The position numbers and the translations under genes are program-made. Positions 1 through 6,658 of a stretch of DNA of 40,808 nucleotides are shown here, piece after piece (position 1 is the first letter of the stretch; each line of letters opens with the position of its first letter). The stretch comes from a virus: IMG/VR virus record IMGVR_UViG_3300022602_000197, positions 1 through 40,808 of that record. The stretch is one strand, 5' to 3'. Under the pieces are notes generated by a model, which worked only from the letters and a program-made list of their open reading frames with translations, was not told the origin of the DNA and ran no database searches.

Positions 1-433
1 AACTCAAATATACACAATTCATATTGATCAACTTCTTTTCTATTCTATGTAGATAAAAATTTAAATTGCGTATTGCTGATTTAAGTTCATTATTAGCACC
101 CGCAAATAATCTTGTGGGAGCACCAAACTTGCCGCTTAATGTTTCAAATTTGACATGTAGGTAGTTGAAATAGTCCTGCGGTTGATTTAACAAATCTTTG
201 CGTATCTCTATAAAATCTTTTATATAACGATTAATAGTAATACAAGACTGGGTCAATATCTCGGATGCAGTATCCAAAGACATTAACCCAGCAAACATTT
301 CCTGATGATTAAATTCGCAGTTGTCCAAGCACCATTGAAATTCTTTAGTCCATTTGTGTACAAAAGGATTGTCAATAAGTGTGATGTTAAAAGACGCCTC
401 ACCCGAGGCGCCTAAAACAACTGCCAGTTTCAT
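1..433 (-). CDS. Unknown phage protein, C-terminus cut by window edge
   Basis: The first 144 codons of a minus-strand gene are present, and the rest lies beyond the left edge. It begins with ATG directly after the gp32 stop (TAA then ATG with no gap), so it is probably translated by coupling from the gp32 message. The protein starts MKLAVVLGASGEASFN and looks globular and mostly helical, with several Lys/Asn/Tyr-rich stretches and no motif I recognise. The Gly-rich start (VVLGASGEA) superficially resembles a nucleotide-binding loop but is not a Walker A motif. Its position immediately after gp32 suggests a role in DNA metabolism or late gene expression, but that is only inference from location. 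Confidence 0.6.
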   Translation of the reverse strand, partial: MKLAVVLGASGEASFNITLIDNPFVHKWTKEFQWCLDNCEFNHQEMFAGLMSLDTASEILTQSCITINRYIKDFIEIRKDLLNQPQDYFNYLHVKFETLSGKFGAPTRLFAGANNELKSAIRNLNFYLHRIEKKLINMNCVYLS

Positions 434-1432
434 TTAGGATGTTTTGCGATTGCGAATCATAGCCAAAATGTCTTCGGCTTTCTGACTAGAAGGTTTAGCA
501 ACAGGTGCAGTTACAACTGGCTCATCTGCTTCTGGAACGTCATCGTCAACAGATGCCACTGGGGCAGTTGCCGCCACTGCGGGCTTGGCTTGTGCAACTG
601 GTTTAGCCGCAGGTATTGCATCAGCATCAACACCTTCGCCACCTTTAAAGCCACTGGGCTTGTAGTAATTGGCCCAACGATCTGGATCGTATGGTGCTCC
701 ATCTACGCTTGCTTCAAACATTTCTTTGATTACTTTCAATTCAACGTCTGTGGGCTTCTTAGGTAAAAAGTCGTTTAGGTCATATAAACCATGCTTTTCA
801 ATTGCTTCTGCTTCATCAGCATTAAGAGCAGTTTCTTTACGTGCCCATGTTGATGTGTTGTAGTCAGCATAACCACCCTTGCTTGTCTTTTTAATGTTAA
901 AGTCAAGTCCAGCACTATAGTCTGTGGGCAAGTTCTCCATGTCTGGATCCATCAGGGCGTTCTTGATCAAGTTAAAGATCTGTGGGCTGATGATAAATCT
1001 ACGGATTGGGTTTTCTGGAGTCTTGTCATCTCCAATTGGATTTTCACGTACAAAACCTTGGAACAAATAACTACGCTTCTTCCAATATTTACGACCAAGT
1101 TCTTCCATTGATGGTTCTTTAAACCAAGGACGTACTTCTGCCAAGATTGGACATGCTTCGTTCCACATCTCCATACAGGGAACTTGTACTGTAACTGGTT
1201 TACTGTCTGCTTGGCCTTTGATGCCAGCAAATGGTAAACGGATCATTGCACGTTCTACCCAAAAGAAGTTGTTTTTAGTATTTGCGTCGGGAAGGAATCT
1301 TACGCGAGCAGTTGTGTTTTCTGGGATGTTCCAGTGTGCGTAGATTGCGTTGTCGCCTTGTTGTTTACCGCCTTGTCCGCGGTTCTCATTGGCTTGTAGT
1401 TTTGCTCTAATTTCTGCTAGTGTCATGGCCAT
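434..1432 (-). CDS. 32: Single-stranded DNA-binding protein gp32 (T4-like)
   Basis: This is the T4 gp32-type protein that coats single-stranded DNA during replication, recombination and repair. I chose the ATG at 1432 (332 aa, MAMTLAEIRAKLQ) because AAGGAGA lies at 1445-1439 just upstream. The longer open frame to 1501 only translates the repeated leader. The N-terminal helix rich in Lys/Arg fits the cooperativity region. The core carries aromatic and basic segments such as YWKKRSYLFQGFV and RRFIISPQIF. The C-terminus is a Pro/Ala linker with an acidic patch (DDDVPEADE), as expected for the protein-interaction tail. Only two cysteines (about Cys86 and Cys94) occur where T4 gp32 binds zinc, so zinc binding may be altered or lost. 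The leader contains a hairpin and tandem repeats suggesting autoregulation. Confidence 0.88.
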   Translation of the reverse strand: MAMTLAEIRAKLQANENRGQGGKQQGDNAIYAHWNIPENTTARVRFLPDANTKNNFFWVERAMIRLPFAGIKGQADSKPVTVQVPCMEMWNEACPILAEVRPWFKEPSMEELGRKYWKKRSYLFQGFVRENPIGDDKTPENPIRRFIISPQIFNLIKNALMDPDMENLPTDYSAGLDFNIKKTSKGGYADYNTSTWARKETALNADEAEAIEKHGLYDLNDFLPKKPTDVELKVIKEMFEASVDGAPYDPDRWANYYKPSGFKGGEGVDADAIPAAKPVAQAKPAVAATAPVASVDDDVPEADEPVVTAPVAKPSSQKAEDILAMIRNRKTS

Positions 1433-1438
1433 AATAAT

Positions 1439-1451
1439 TCTCCTTAATAAA
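1439..1451 (-). promoter_or_regulatory. gp32 ribosome-binding site in third AAGG repeat
   Basis: The minus strand reads TTTATTAAGGAGA here, with AAGGAG about 7 bases before the ATG at 1432. It is the last and most divergent of three spaced ATTAAGG units, so the true Shine-Dalgarno follows two decoy-like copies. This site decides the gp32 start. Confidence 0.75.
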
Positions 1452-1475
1452 TGTGCCTTAATGTGTGCCTTAATG
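1452..1475 (-). repeat. Perfect tandem repeat CATTAAGGCACA x2 in gp32 leader
   Basis: On the minus strand CATTAAGGCACA occurs at 1475-1464 and again at 1463-1452 with no interruption. Each unit contains an AAGG core like the real ribosome-binding site downstream. The stretch lacks an obvious internal hairpin, so it could present unstructured RNA to gp32, as the region between pseudoknot and start codon does in T4 gene 32 mRNA. The repeat is seen directly; its role is inferred. Confidence 0.85.
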
Positions 1476-1500
1476 TATACTGCACTCCCGCAAGTATACA
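1474..1500 (-). promoter_or_regulatory. Leader hairpin of gp32 mRNA (candidate autoregulatory element)
   Basis: The minus strand reads TGTATAC-T-TGC, then GGGAGT, then GCA-GTATACA. This gives a 10-bp stem with one bulged T and a 6-base purine-rich loop, placed 42 to 68 bases before the gp32 ATG. The T4 gene 32 operator pseudoknot occupies nearly the same interval. The loop GGGAGT is itself Shine-Dalgarno-like. No convincing downstream partner for the loop was found, so a true pseudoknot is not demonstrated. Confidence 0.7.
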
Positions 1501-1521
1501 TGTTTATTTATGCTAGAGCAA
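1493..1521 (-). promoter_or_regulatory. Possible sigma-70-type promoter of gp32
   Basis: TTGCTC (1521-1516), a 17-base spacer and TATACT (1498-1493) form a plausible early or middle promoter. Its -10 box is the 5' arm of the leader hairpin and its predicted start (about 1486) falls in the loop. The -35 box matches the consensus at only three positions, so this is tentative. Confidence 0.4.
1505..1512 (-). promoter_or_regulatory. Late promoter CATAAATA for gp32
   Basis: The minus strand reads CATAAATA, one base from the T4 late consensus TATAAATA, 73 bases before the gp32 ATG. Transcription would start near 1499, so the RNA contains nearly the whole leader hairpin and the tandem repeats. The motif lies inside the spacer of the possible sigma-70 promoter. 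Confidence 0.7.
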
Positions 1522-1525
1522 TGGA

Positions 1526-1548
1526 AATGGAGAATTAAATTCTCCATT
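1526..1548 (-). terminator. Perfect palindrome, possible terminator after the 504-aa gene
   Basis: Eleven-base arms (AATGGAGAATT and its complement) surround one central base, so a real hairpin would have about 9-10 pairs and a 3-5 base loop. It lies between the 504-aa gene stop and the gp32 promoter. The following bases (CATTTCC) are a poor U-tract, so termination strength is uncertain. Confidence 0.45.
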
Positions 1549-1571
1549 CTAGTTTCCCAATTTGGATCGGA

Positions 1572-3086
1572 TTACTTTAAGCCAGCCAATCTACGCATAA
1601 ACGCCAACGGGTCTGCGCTTTCATTTGCAGGGTTTACTTGTGGACTAGGGTCTGCAGTTCCTGGGCCACCAAATTCTGCATTGCCCTGCGAACGTGCTTG
1701 CATTTGTGCGGCATCGTTTTGATTTGCTTGATCTTGGGCTTGTAATGGTGCGTTGTTTTGTGTATACAATTGATTGTATCGATCAGCCAATTCTGTATAA
1801 CTGTGATCTCTCAACCAATCAATCACAACACCACGTGCGTCTGCATCACCATTTTCAGCATCAGCCAGGGCACCCAATTTGTCAAACAATTCGTCATCTC
1901 CGATAATGTTATACAATACACCAGTGGCATTTTCTGCTTCATCGCCCACTGGCAGTGGTTGTTGCATGATCTTATCCAACTGTTGAACGTCTTCGTCTTG
2001 ATCGGGAAGTTGCCAAGTACCCTCAGTCATTTCATTTGCCCAAGACTCAAATTCTTCGGCCATTGGTGTGTTTAAGTTTTGTTTGTCTTTCATATAAGCC
2101 TTGTATACATAGGGTAGTGCTTCGTCAAATTTGTCGTTGTAAATTTTCTTGGCAAAGCGTTCACGCAAACTTTGTAGATCTATTTCGTGATCGTCATCCA
2201 TATCGGGAATACGACTTTCTAATTTATAGTCACCATAACCACGACGACCACCAATGTGACGCAATTGATGCTTTAATTGATTGTAGCGATTGATCGCAGA
2301 CAGTGCCATTTCGCCAGTTTCTGCATCTTCAAATTGTCTGCGTTTTGCCCCGCGAACAAAATGTCTCATGGCCTCCATCTCTGTGACCATGTTAGTGATA
2401 CCTTCACCAAGTTCGTCATTTATGTCGCCACCTTGGCTCATGTGTTGTGCCATGGCTCGTGCGCCGTGCAAGTTCTTGAATGGCAATAGCCTACGTTCAC
2501 CCAAATGTGTTTCGACAAAAACACATTCAACATTTCGAGTACGTGCTCCACGCTTTTCTTCATCAACATTATCACTGTGGCGTACAATAATTCTTACTGG
2601 GCCACATTCTTGGTAACTGCTACGACTTGTACCAAACATACGACTTTCAGTAACTGAAATATCATCTGTGTCCAATGTAGCGTCTGCTTTGGCCTGTTGT
2701 TTAACGTCTTTGACTTGTAAATTCTTTTTAGCGATATCCCGTGCATCAAAACTCAATAAATTGCGTTTGGCAAATTTACGTACACCGCGTAGGAAATTAT
2801 ACCAAGCCTCTTCTGCGACTGCACCTTCGCCTCCAGTTGCATCCAGTTCTTTGAGGTTGTCTATTATGTCTTTGCCATAGTAGACTTTGAGACTATTCTC
2901 ATCAATCAAACTGATTGTGATGTTGCCGATTTTATCACCGTCCACAGTATAATCAAAGTTAATAAATCGAGCCTTTTCAGGATCTGTGGTGGCTTTTGAT
3001 TTCTCATCACCCAGTCTGACATCATCAAATCGGGTACGGATCTTATCAAATAATGCTGTTGCTATTGCTTCTACTTCACGGGCCAT
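1572..3086 (-). CDS. Large conserved structural-type protein of aquatic T4-like phages
   Basis: A 504-aa protein of the kind found in aquatic T4-like phages, with no assigned function. Residues 1-130 are mixed alpha/beta (SLIDENSLKVYYGKDII). The middle is basic and helical. Residues 340-430 contain FESWANEMTEGTWQLPD followed by an acidic GDDELFDKLGALADAENGDADAR stretch typed here only in short form: GDDELFDKL then ADAR. The C-terminal 60 residues are Gln/Asn-rich and end AFMRRLAGLK. That L-x-x-L-A-G ending recurs in two other proteins of the window, at 5859-6239 and 6655-9021. Its own late promoter (3108-3115) overlaps the edge of the gp17 gene. A head-core or virion role is inferred; function is unknown. 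Confidence 0.8.
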   Translation of the reverse strand: MAREVEAIATALFDKIRTRFDDVRLGDEKSKATTDPEKARFINFDYTVDGDKIGNITISLIDENSLKVYYGKDIIDNLKELDATGGEGAVAEEAWYNFLRGVRKFAKRNLLSFDARDIAKKNLQVKDVKQQAKADATLDTDDISVTESRMFGTSRSSYQECGPVRIIVRHSDNVDEEKRGARTRNVECVFVETHLGERRLLPFKNLHGARAMAQHMSQGGDINDELGEGITNMVTEMEAMRHFVRGAKRRQFEDAETGEMALSAINRYNQLKHQLRHIGGRRGYGDYKLESRIPDMDDDHEIDLQSLRERFAKKIYNDKFDEALPYVYKAYMKDKQNLNTPMAEEFESWANEMTEGTWQLPDQDEDVQQLDKIMQQPLPVGDEAENATGVLYNIIGDDELFDKLGALADAENGDADARGVVIDWLRDHSYTELADRYNQLYTQNNAPLQAQDQANQNDAAQMQARSQGNAEFGGPGTADPSPQVNPANESADPLAFMRRLAGLK

Positions 3087-3107
3087 ATTAAATCTCTGTA
3101 TATTTGT

Positions 3108-3115
3108 TATTTATG
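3108..3115 (-). promoter_or_regulatory. Late promoter CATAAATA for the 504-aa gene
   Basis: CATAAATA starts at the base after the gp17 stop codon (TAG at 3118-3116) and ends 22 bases before the ATG at 3086. The predicted start near 3102 leaves a leader of about 16 bases with a weak AGAG ribosome-binding site. Confidence 0.65.
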
Positions 3116-4678
3116 CTACATCATGATGAAGGGCATGGGAGCAACGAATTCTTCATCGCTACGTAATGTTTCATCAATTGTTGCGTCAAAGTTCTGTATC
3201 AGTTGCATCATACGTATAGCCAGCAACATACTCATAACTAAATCGTCCGTTTCGCCTATTTTTGCTTCAAAACTGGTGCCTTTGGCCACGAAATTCTTTA
3301 ATTCGCTTATCAACATCTTACTGGCCAACTTGAGTTTGTTGGTTTCTACCCAACTCTTTAGTTTACTACAGGCCGCAATTTTGCTTTTGTTTAAAGTTGT
3401 GAATCCTTTGCGATGCCGTCTACTTGCACCAGATTTAGCGGGCTCGCTTATAAAGATACCACGGATGTTTTCCTCACCAATATTGGCTATCTCAACCAAT
3501 GCGGCTTCACCCAGTGTATTATTTTCCACACTATAGTAGATGTCTGTTTCGTTGCCTATACAGTCTTTGATGTGTTGTGTGACTTCTTGCAGAATTCTAA
3601 CTTGCCGTTGCACCATAGTTTTATTATCTCGCCACTCACCCACTTGCATCATACTGGGTAACTCAACAATCTGCATGGCTGCAGGATCGCCACCTGTGCC
3701 CAAACTGGGATCTAATGCCACTACATATATGTTGCCCTTGGTGGGTTTCTTATACCAACGCACTTGTCCCTGTTTCTCAATGGGTTCTATTCCCGCCATC
3801 TCCACAAGTTTAAGCGGATTGATCAGTGTCTCATCAAAGATAATGAATTCACATTCCATTTCACGTCTAAAGCGTTCTTCGCCAAGTTGGGATTTCATTT
3901 GATCGGCCCATGCTTGGTCTCTGCCCGGAGTTTCTTGCCACTTGCTGGTAAATGCTTTGAATCCGTTTTTGCCCAATACTGTTGTATTACCATTTGCATC
4001 AAAGGTATCGTTTGCGGCTCGCCATATTTGTGCAAACTGATCTTCGTCTGAGTTTGGTGTGCTTGTAATAATACACTTACCACCAGTTGACAGTGTAGGT
4101 GTAATCGCAGTCCAAAACTCTGACGCAATGGTGGGCCTTACGAATGCAAACTCGTCACAGTACAGGAGCGATATAGACATACCACGACCTGTGTTTTCTG
4201 TTGTTGTTTGACTTACTATGCGACTACCGTTTTCAAAATCCAAACTGCCCTTGTTGTAACTGGTAACACCGGCACGTATAAAATCTGGACAGTTTTCATA
4301 ACTGTATCGGATACGTTGCATAATTTCCTGTGCACCCAAATACTTGTGCGCCGCAACAAGAATAGTTGAATCCGGACAAAACATTGCATACCACAACAAG
4401 TACCCTGCGGCACTGATAGTCTTACCTGTTTGGCGAGGCATCAGCGATATAGAGAATCTATTATTATGATAAGCATCGATCAAACGTATTTGGTATTCAT
4501 AGGGCTTGTATTGTATACTGCCTCTAGTAGGATGTTGGATGTAAAAGTAATTGGTCATGAAGTATTCAGGACCTGTAACAGGATCTGCACATTTGGCAAA
4601 TTCAAGGATCTGCTCCTCGGTCATACTCATTGCTTTGTATGGACTTCGGACAATCGCGGTTTCTAAATCTTTGCTCAT
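3116..4678 (-). CDS. 17: Terminase large subunit gp17 (DNA-packaging motor)
   Basis: This is the ATPase-nuclease that pumps DNA into the prohead and cuts the concatemer. The 520-aa protein has all the hallmarks. The Walker A loop is PRQTGKT (residues 81-87) and Walker B is LLYCDE (171-176, with D175 and E176). The coupling motif STPN follows at 206-209. The RNase H-like nuclease starts at VVALDPSLGTGGD with D323, then has E385 in YSVENN and the acidic pair D478/D479 in GETDDLVMS. It is shorter than T4 gp17 (about 610 aa), mainly at the ends. It is not adjacent to the small subunit: gp16 lies 5.7 kb upstream, behind two homing-type endonucleases and five unknown genes. The HNH gene diverges from its start. 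Confidence 0.95.
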   Translation of the reverse strand: MSKDLETAIVRSPYKAMSMTEEQILEFAKCADPVTGPEYFMTNYFYIQHPTRGSIQYKPYEYQIRLIDAYHNNRFSISLMPRQTGKTISAAGYLLWYAMFCPDSTILVAAHKYLGAQEIMQRIRYSYENCPDFIRAGVTSYNKGSLDFENGSRIVSQTTTENTGRGMSISLLYCDEFAFVRPTIASEFWTAITPTLSTGGKCIITSTPNSDEDQFAQIWRAANDTFDANGNTTVLGKNGFKAFTSKWQETPGRDQAWADQMKSQLGEERFRREMECEFIIFDETLINPLKLVEMAGIEPIEKQGQVRWYKKPTKGNIYVVALDPSLGTGGDPAAMQIVELPSMMQVGEWRDNKTMVQRQVRILQEVTQHIKDCIGNETDIYYSVENNTLGEAALVEIANIGEENIRGIFISEPAKSGASRRHRKGFTTLNKSKIAACSKLKSWVETNKLKLASKMLISELKNFVAKGTSFEAKIGETDDLVMSMLLAIRMMQLIQNFDATIDETLRSDEEFVAPMPFIMM

Positions 4679-4693
4679 AAATGAATTTTCTGT

Positions 4694-4699
4694 TATAAT
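4694..4699 (+). promoter_or_regulatory. Extended -10 promoter (TGT-TATAAT) of the HNH gene
   Basis: TATAAT at 4694-4699 is preceded by TG plus one base (extended -10). TTGCTC at 4671-4676 sits exactly 17 bases upstream as a weak -35. This is a host sigma-70-type signal, so the HNH gene is probably expressed early. Confidence 0.6.
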
Positions 4700-4706
4700 A
4701 TAAGTA

Positions 4707-4714
4707 TATTTAAC
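4707..4714 (-). promoter_or_regulatory. Possible late promoter GTTAAATA for gp17
   Basis: The minus strand reads GTTAAATA 29 bases before the gp17 ATG, matching the late motif except for T at the second position. It overlaps an AT-rich palindrome (about 4693-4715) shared with the divergent HNH promoter. No good Shine-Dalgarno precedes the gp17 ATG. Confidence 0.45.
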
Positions 4715-4739
4715 ACCATTTCAAAAAGAGGTAATCAAA

Positions 4740-5276
4740 ATGAGTGATACTTTGTTGCTCAACAGCAACTATGAGCCAATTTCAATCCTGCCCCTGAGCG
4801 TTATCAATTGGCAACACGCCATCAAACTTATGTTTTTGGGCAGAGTCAATGTGATCGAAACTTACCCAGATTGGCTGATCCGTAGTGAAAAGTTAACCAT
4901 CAATGTACCGTCAGTATGTGTGACCAAAGACTACTTTCACTTTAAAAAGGGTGTACGTTTTAGTCGCTACAACATGTACCTGCGGGACTTGTTCCAATGC
5001 CAATATTGTAATGATGTTTTTGATTTTGAAGATTTGACCATTGACCACGTTGTGCCTAGGGTAGCGGGTGGTAAAACCACGTGGACAAACTGTGTGACTG
5101 CATGTAAGGATTGTAACTTTAACAAGGGCAGTAAAACCAATATCCTGCCACGTATTAGGCCCTATAAGCCCGACTACTATGCTTTAGTTAAGAAGTGGAA
5201 AGAGATGCCTTTTACTGTTAGACAAGAGTCATGGAACCAATACTTGGGTACAGATAAAAAGGTTGTCGGAAAGTAA
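4740..5276 (+). CDS. HNH endonuclease, probable free-standing homing endonuclease
   Basis: A 178-aa HNH nuclease. The zinc-binding pairs are CQYC (residues 87-90) and CKDC (122-125). The catalytic His lies in TIDHVVPR (His103), followed by WTNCVTACKDCNFNKG, a classical HNH arrangement. The N-terminal 80 residues resemble the leader domain of HNH proteins that open with LLLNSNYEPI. It is one of the few plus-strand genes and diverges from gp17. AGAGG at 4727-4731 is the ribosome-binding site. Its last 48 bases overlap the end of the convergent 209-aa gene, as expected for an insertion between packaging and structural genes. A homing role near gp17 is inferred from position; a restriction-like or packaging-linked nuclease is the alternative. 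Confidence 0.85.
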   Translation: MSDTLLLNSNYEPISILPLSVINWQHAIKLMFLGRVNVIETYPDWLIRSEKLTINVPSVCVTKDYFHFKKGVRFSRYNMYLRDLFQCQYCNDVFDFEDLTIDHVVPRVAGGKTTWTNCVTACKDCNFNKGSKTNILPRIRPYKPDYYALVKKWKEMPFTVRQESWNQYLGTDKKVVGK

Positions 5277-5858
5277 TCGACTGTTCATTTTTGAATCAAC
5301 AGAGCACCAAATGTCTATTAGGCGTTTGGTGTTTTCATTTGTATTGTACAACTCGTCTATTATTCCGTAAGGCACTGTATAACTATAAAAATGCTCCGGC
5401 AATTCTGGAATAGCAGTGACTTCTATTCCGTATTTTGATTTTAAATATTCAGGAAGGCGGGCTATGTTGTCGACGTTTACTAGTACAACATTCTCGGGTA
5501 ACTGGTCACTTAGGTAATTGATTAGATAATTAGTGTGACAAAAATTCTTTTTGATAGGTAGATGACCCACAGCATCAAACCAATTTTTAATAAAGGGCAA
5601 TGCGGTGGATTTGACTTCGTCCCAAGTTTGTTTGTTTAAATTTACTATGCCAGCGTCCAGCATAACTTCATGTAAATCGGCGGCAATTGCTCGAATGATT
5701 CTAGCGTAGGAGTTTCTATAAGGGATTATAAAATCTAAACTTTGAAAATTGTCTTCTTGAATTTGAAACTTGTTTAACTTTGCCCAGTCTTGGATGCTAG
5801 TAAGTCTACATTCCGGAATCAACGGAATAGCCCATGTTCCGTTTGTGACAAATTTCAT
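5229..5858 (-). CDS. Unknown 209-aa protein
   Basis: An uncharacterised 209-aa protein, last in a five-gene minus-strand run (217, 788, 140, 126, 209 aa). It starts right after the stop of the 126-aa gene (TAA then ATG, no gap), pointing to translational coupling. The sequence is rich in aromatic residues and isoleucine, with no membrane segment and no low complexity, so it is probably a folded globular protein. I recognise no catalytic motif. It contains a few Cys and His (FCHTNYL, WCSVD) but not in zinc-finger spacing. Its 3' end runs 48 bases into the convergent HNH gene. It may be accessory rather than structural, since it lacks the repeated linkers of its upstream neighbours. Confidence 0.75.
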   Translation of the reverse strand: MKFVTNGTWAIPLIPECRLTSIQDWAKLNKFQIQEDNFQSLDFIIPYRNSYARIIRAIAADLHEVMLDAGIVNLNKQTWDEVKSTALPFIKNWFDAVGHLPIKKNFCHTNYLINYLSDQLPENVVLVNVDNIARLPEYLKSKYGIEVTAIPELPEHFYSYTVPYGIIDELYNTNENTKRLIDIWCSVDSKMNSRLLSDNLFICTQVLVP

Positions 5859-6239
5859 TTAGTATTTTTTATGGTCTCGGGCGATACGTTCTGCAGGAGC
5901 ATCGCCAATTGGTTTCTCACCAGTTAATTCTGGTTTTGAGAACCATAACTTGAACCATTCATCACTTCCGGGCTTGATGCCCTTTTCTTTTTCAACGGCT
6001 CTTTTATTGATTGCATCAGTGCGGGGCAAACTGCCCACGGGGCTGGGCAAGTTTCTATCATTGTCGTTGGGAGTATCTATTGCAGGATCATGTCCGCCGG
6101 CTTGATAATAGTCTTCGTTAACAGGAACTCCGGCCAGTTGTTTTAGTCTACGTAAATCTGCAGGATCCATGCCGGCGTCAGGATAACCTTGTTCACCCTT
6201 AGGCACAAAGTGTTCTGACGTTACACGGATTTGTTTCAT
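5859..6239 (-). CDS. Conserved 126-aa protein with LAG motif
   Basis: A 126-aa hydrophilic protein, probably part of the virion or prohead. Residues 24-40 contain DPADLRRLKQLAGVPVNE, an L-x-x-L-A-G element shared with the 504-aa and 788-aa proteins of this window. The second half has EWFKLWFSKPELTGEKP, a Trp/Phe-rich segment I associate with conserved proteins of aquatic T4-like phages. The centre is Pro/Asp/Asn-rich and probably disordered. Its ATG overlaps the stop of the 140-aa gene (ATGA), so the two are coupled. Function is unknown; a head-core or scaffold-associated role is inferred from neighbours and the shared motif. Confidence 0.72.
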   Translation of the reverse strand: MKQIRVTSEHFVPKGEQGYPDAGMDPADLRRLKQLAGVPVNEDYYQAGGHDPAIDTPNDNDRNLPSPVGSLPRTDAINKRAVEKEKGIKPGSDEWFKLWFSKPELTGEKPIGDAPAERIARDHKKY

Positions 6240-6658
6240 TTTTTTAGTTTAATAGCACCAACAACACGGTGTGGACTTACTTTATGTACATCATCTTTTT
6301 CAAGACTTTTTCGATCACCAATTTCAATTTGCTCGCCGCCGCCTACAAAATCTGATGCATTTTTAATCATGTCTCGTTCTTCGTCAGCATAGGTAAGAAG
6401 TACAGGATCTCCGGCAAAGGCACCAGCAGGTTCTGTCTTGTAACTTTTATCTTTATCACTGTGTGCGCCGGCTAACGCAATACCAAAACGGTATTGTAAA
6501 TAAGCACTACCATTGGATTTGTTATTGCTAATATCCGGCATGCTCACTGCCCCTTTAAGGCCCGCTACATAAGCACCGTCTAATTTATCCGCATTGGCCG
6601 GGGTATCTGTTTCCATTAATGATTCAGCTTCGGCCAAGTATTCTAAAAATGTTTTCAT
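6236..6658 (-). CDS. Putative internal head protein with T4-like capsid-targeting N-terminus
   Basis: A 140-aa protein whose start, MKTFLEYLAEA, closely resembles the N-terminal capsid-targeting sequence of T4 internal proteins (MKTYQEFIAEA in IPI and IPIII). In T4 that peptide sends proteins into the prohead core and is then removed by protease gp21 after an L/I-x-E site. Here L-A-E followed by A provides such a site at residue 10. The rest has a Gly/Ala-rich folded region (YLQYRFGIALAGAHSDKD, AGAFAGDPVLLTYADEERD) and a Lys-rich end. It is coupled to both neighbours by ATGA overlaps. Targeting and cleavage are inferred from the match. The body has no recognised function, so it could be an ejected effector. 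Confidence 0.72.
   Translation of the reverse strand: MKTFLEYLAEAESLMETDTPANADKLDGAYVAGLKGAVSMPDISNNKSNGSAYLQYRFGIALAGAHSDKDKSYKTEPAGAFAGDPVLLTYADEERDMIKNASDFVGGGEQIEIGDRKSLEKDDVHKVSPHRVVGAIKLKK

Noticed and set aside
1433-1501. Longer gp32 start upstream of 1432
   Set aside because: The extra residues only translate the tandem leader repeats (IKAHIKAH) and the hairpin, while a clear AAGGAG precedes the ATG at 1432.
2290-2616. Plus-strand 108-aa frame antisense to the 504-aa gene
   Set aside because: No promoter or ribosome-binding site, Ser/Cys-rich composition typical of antisense shadows, and complete overlap with a well-supported gene.
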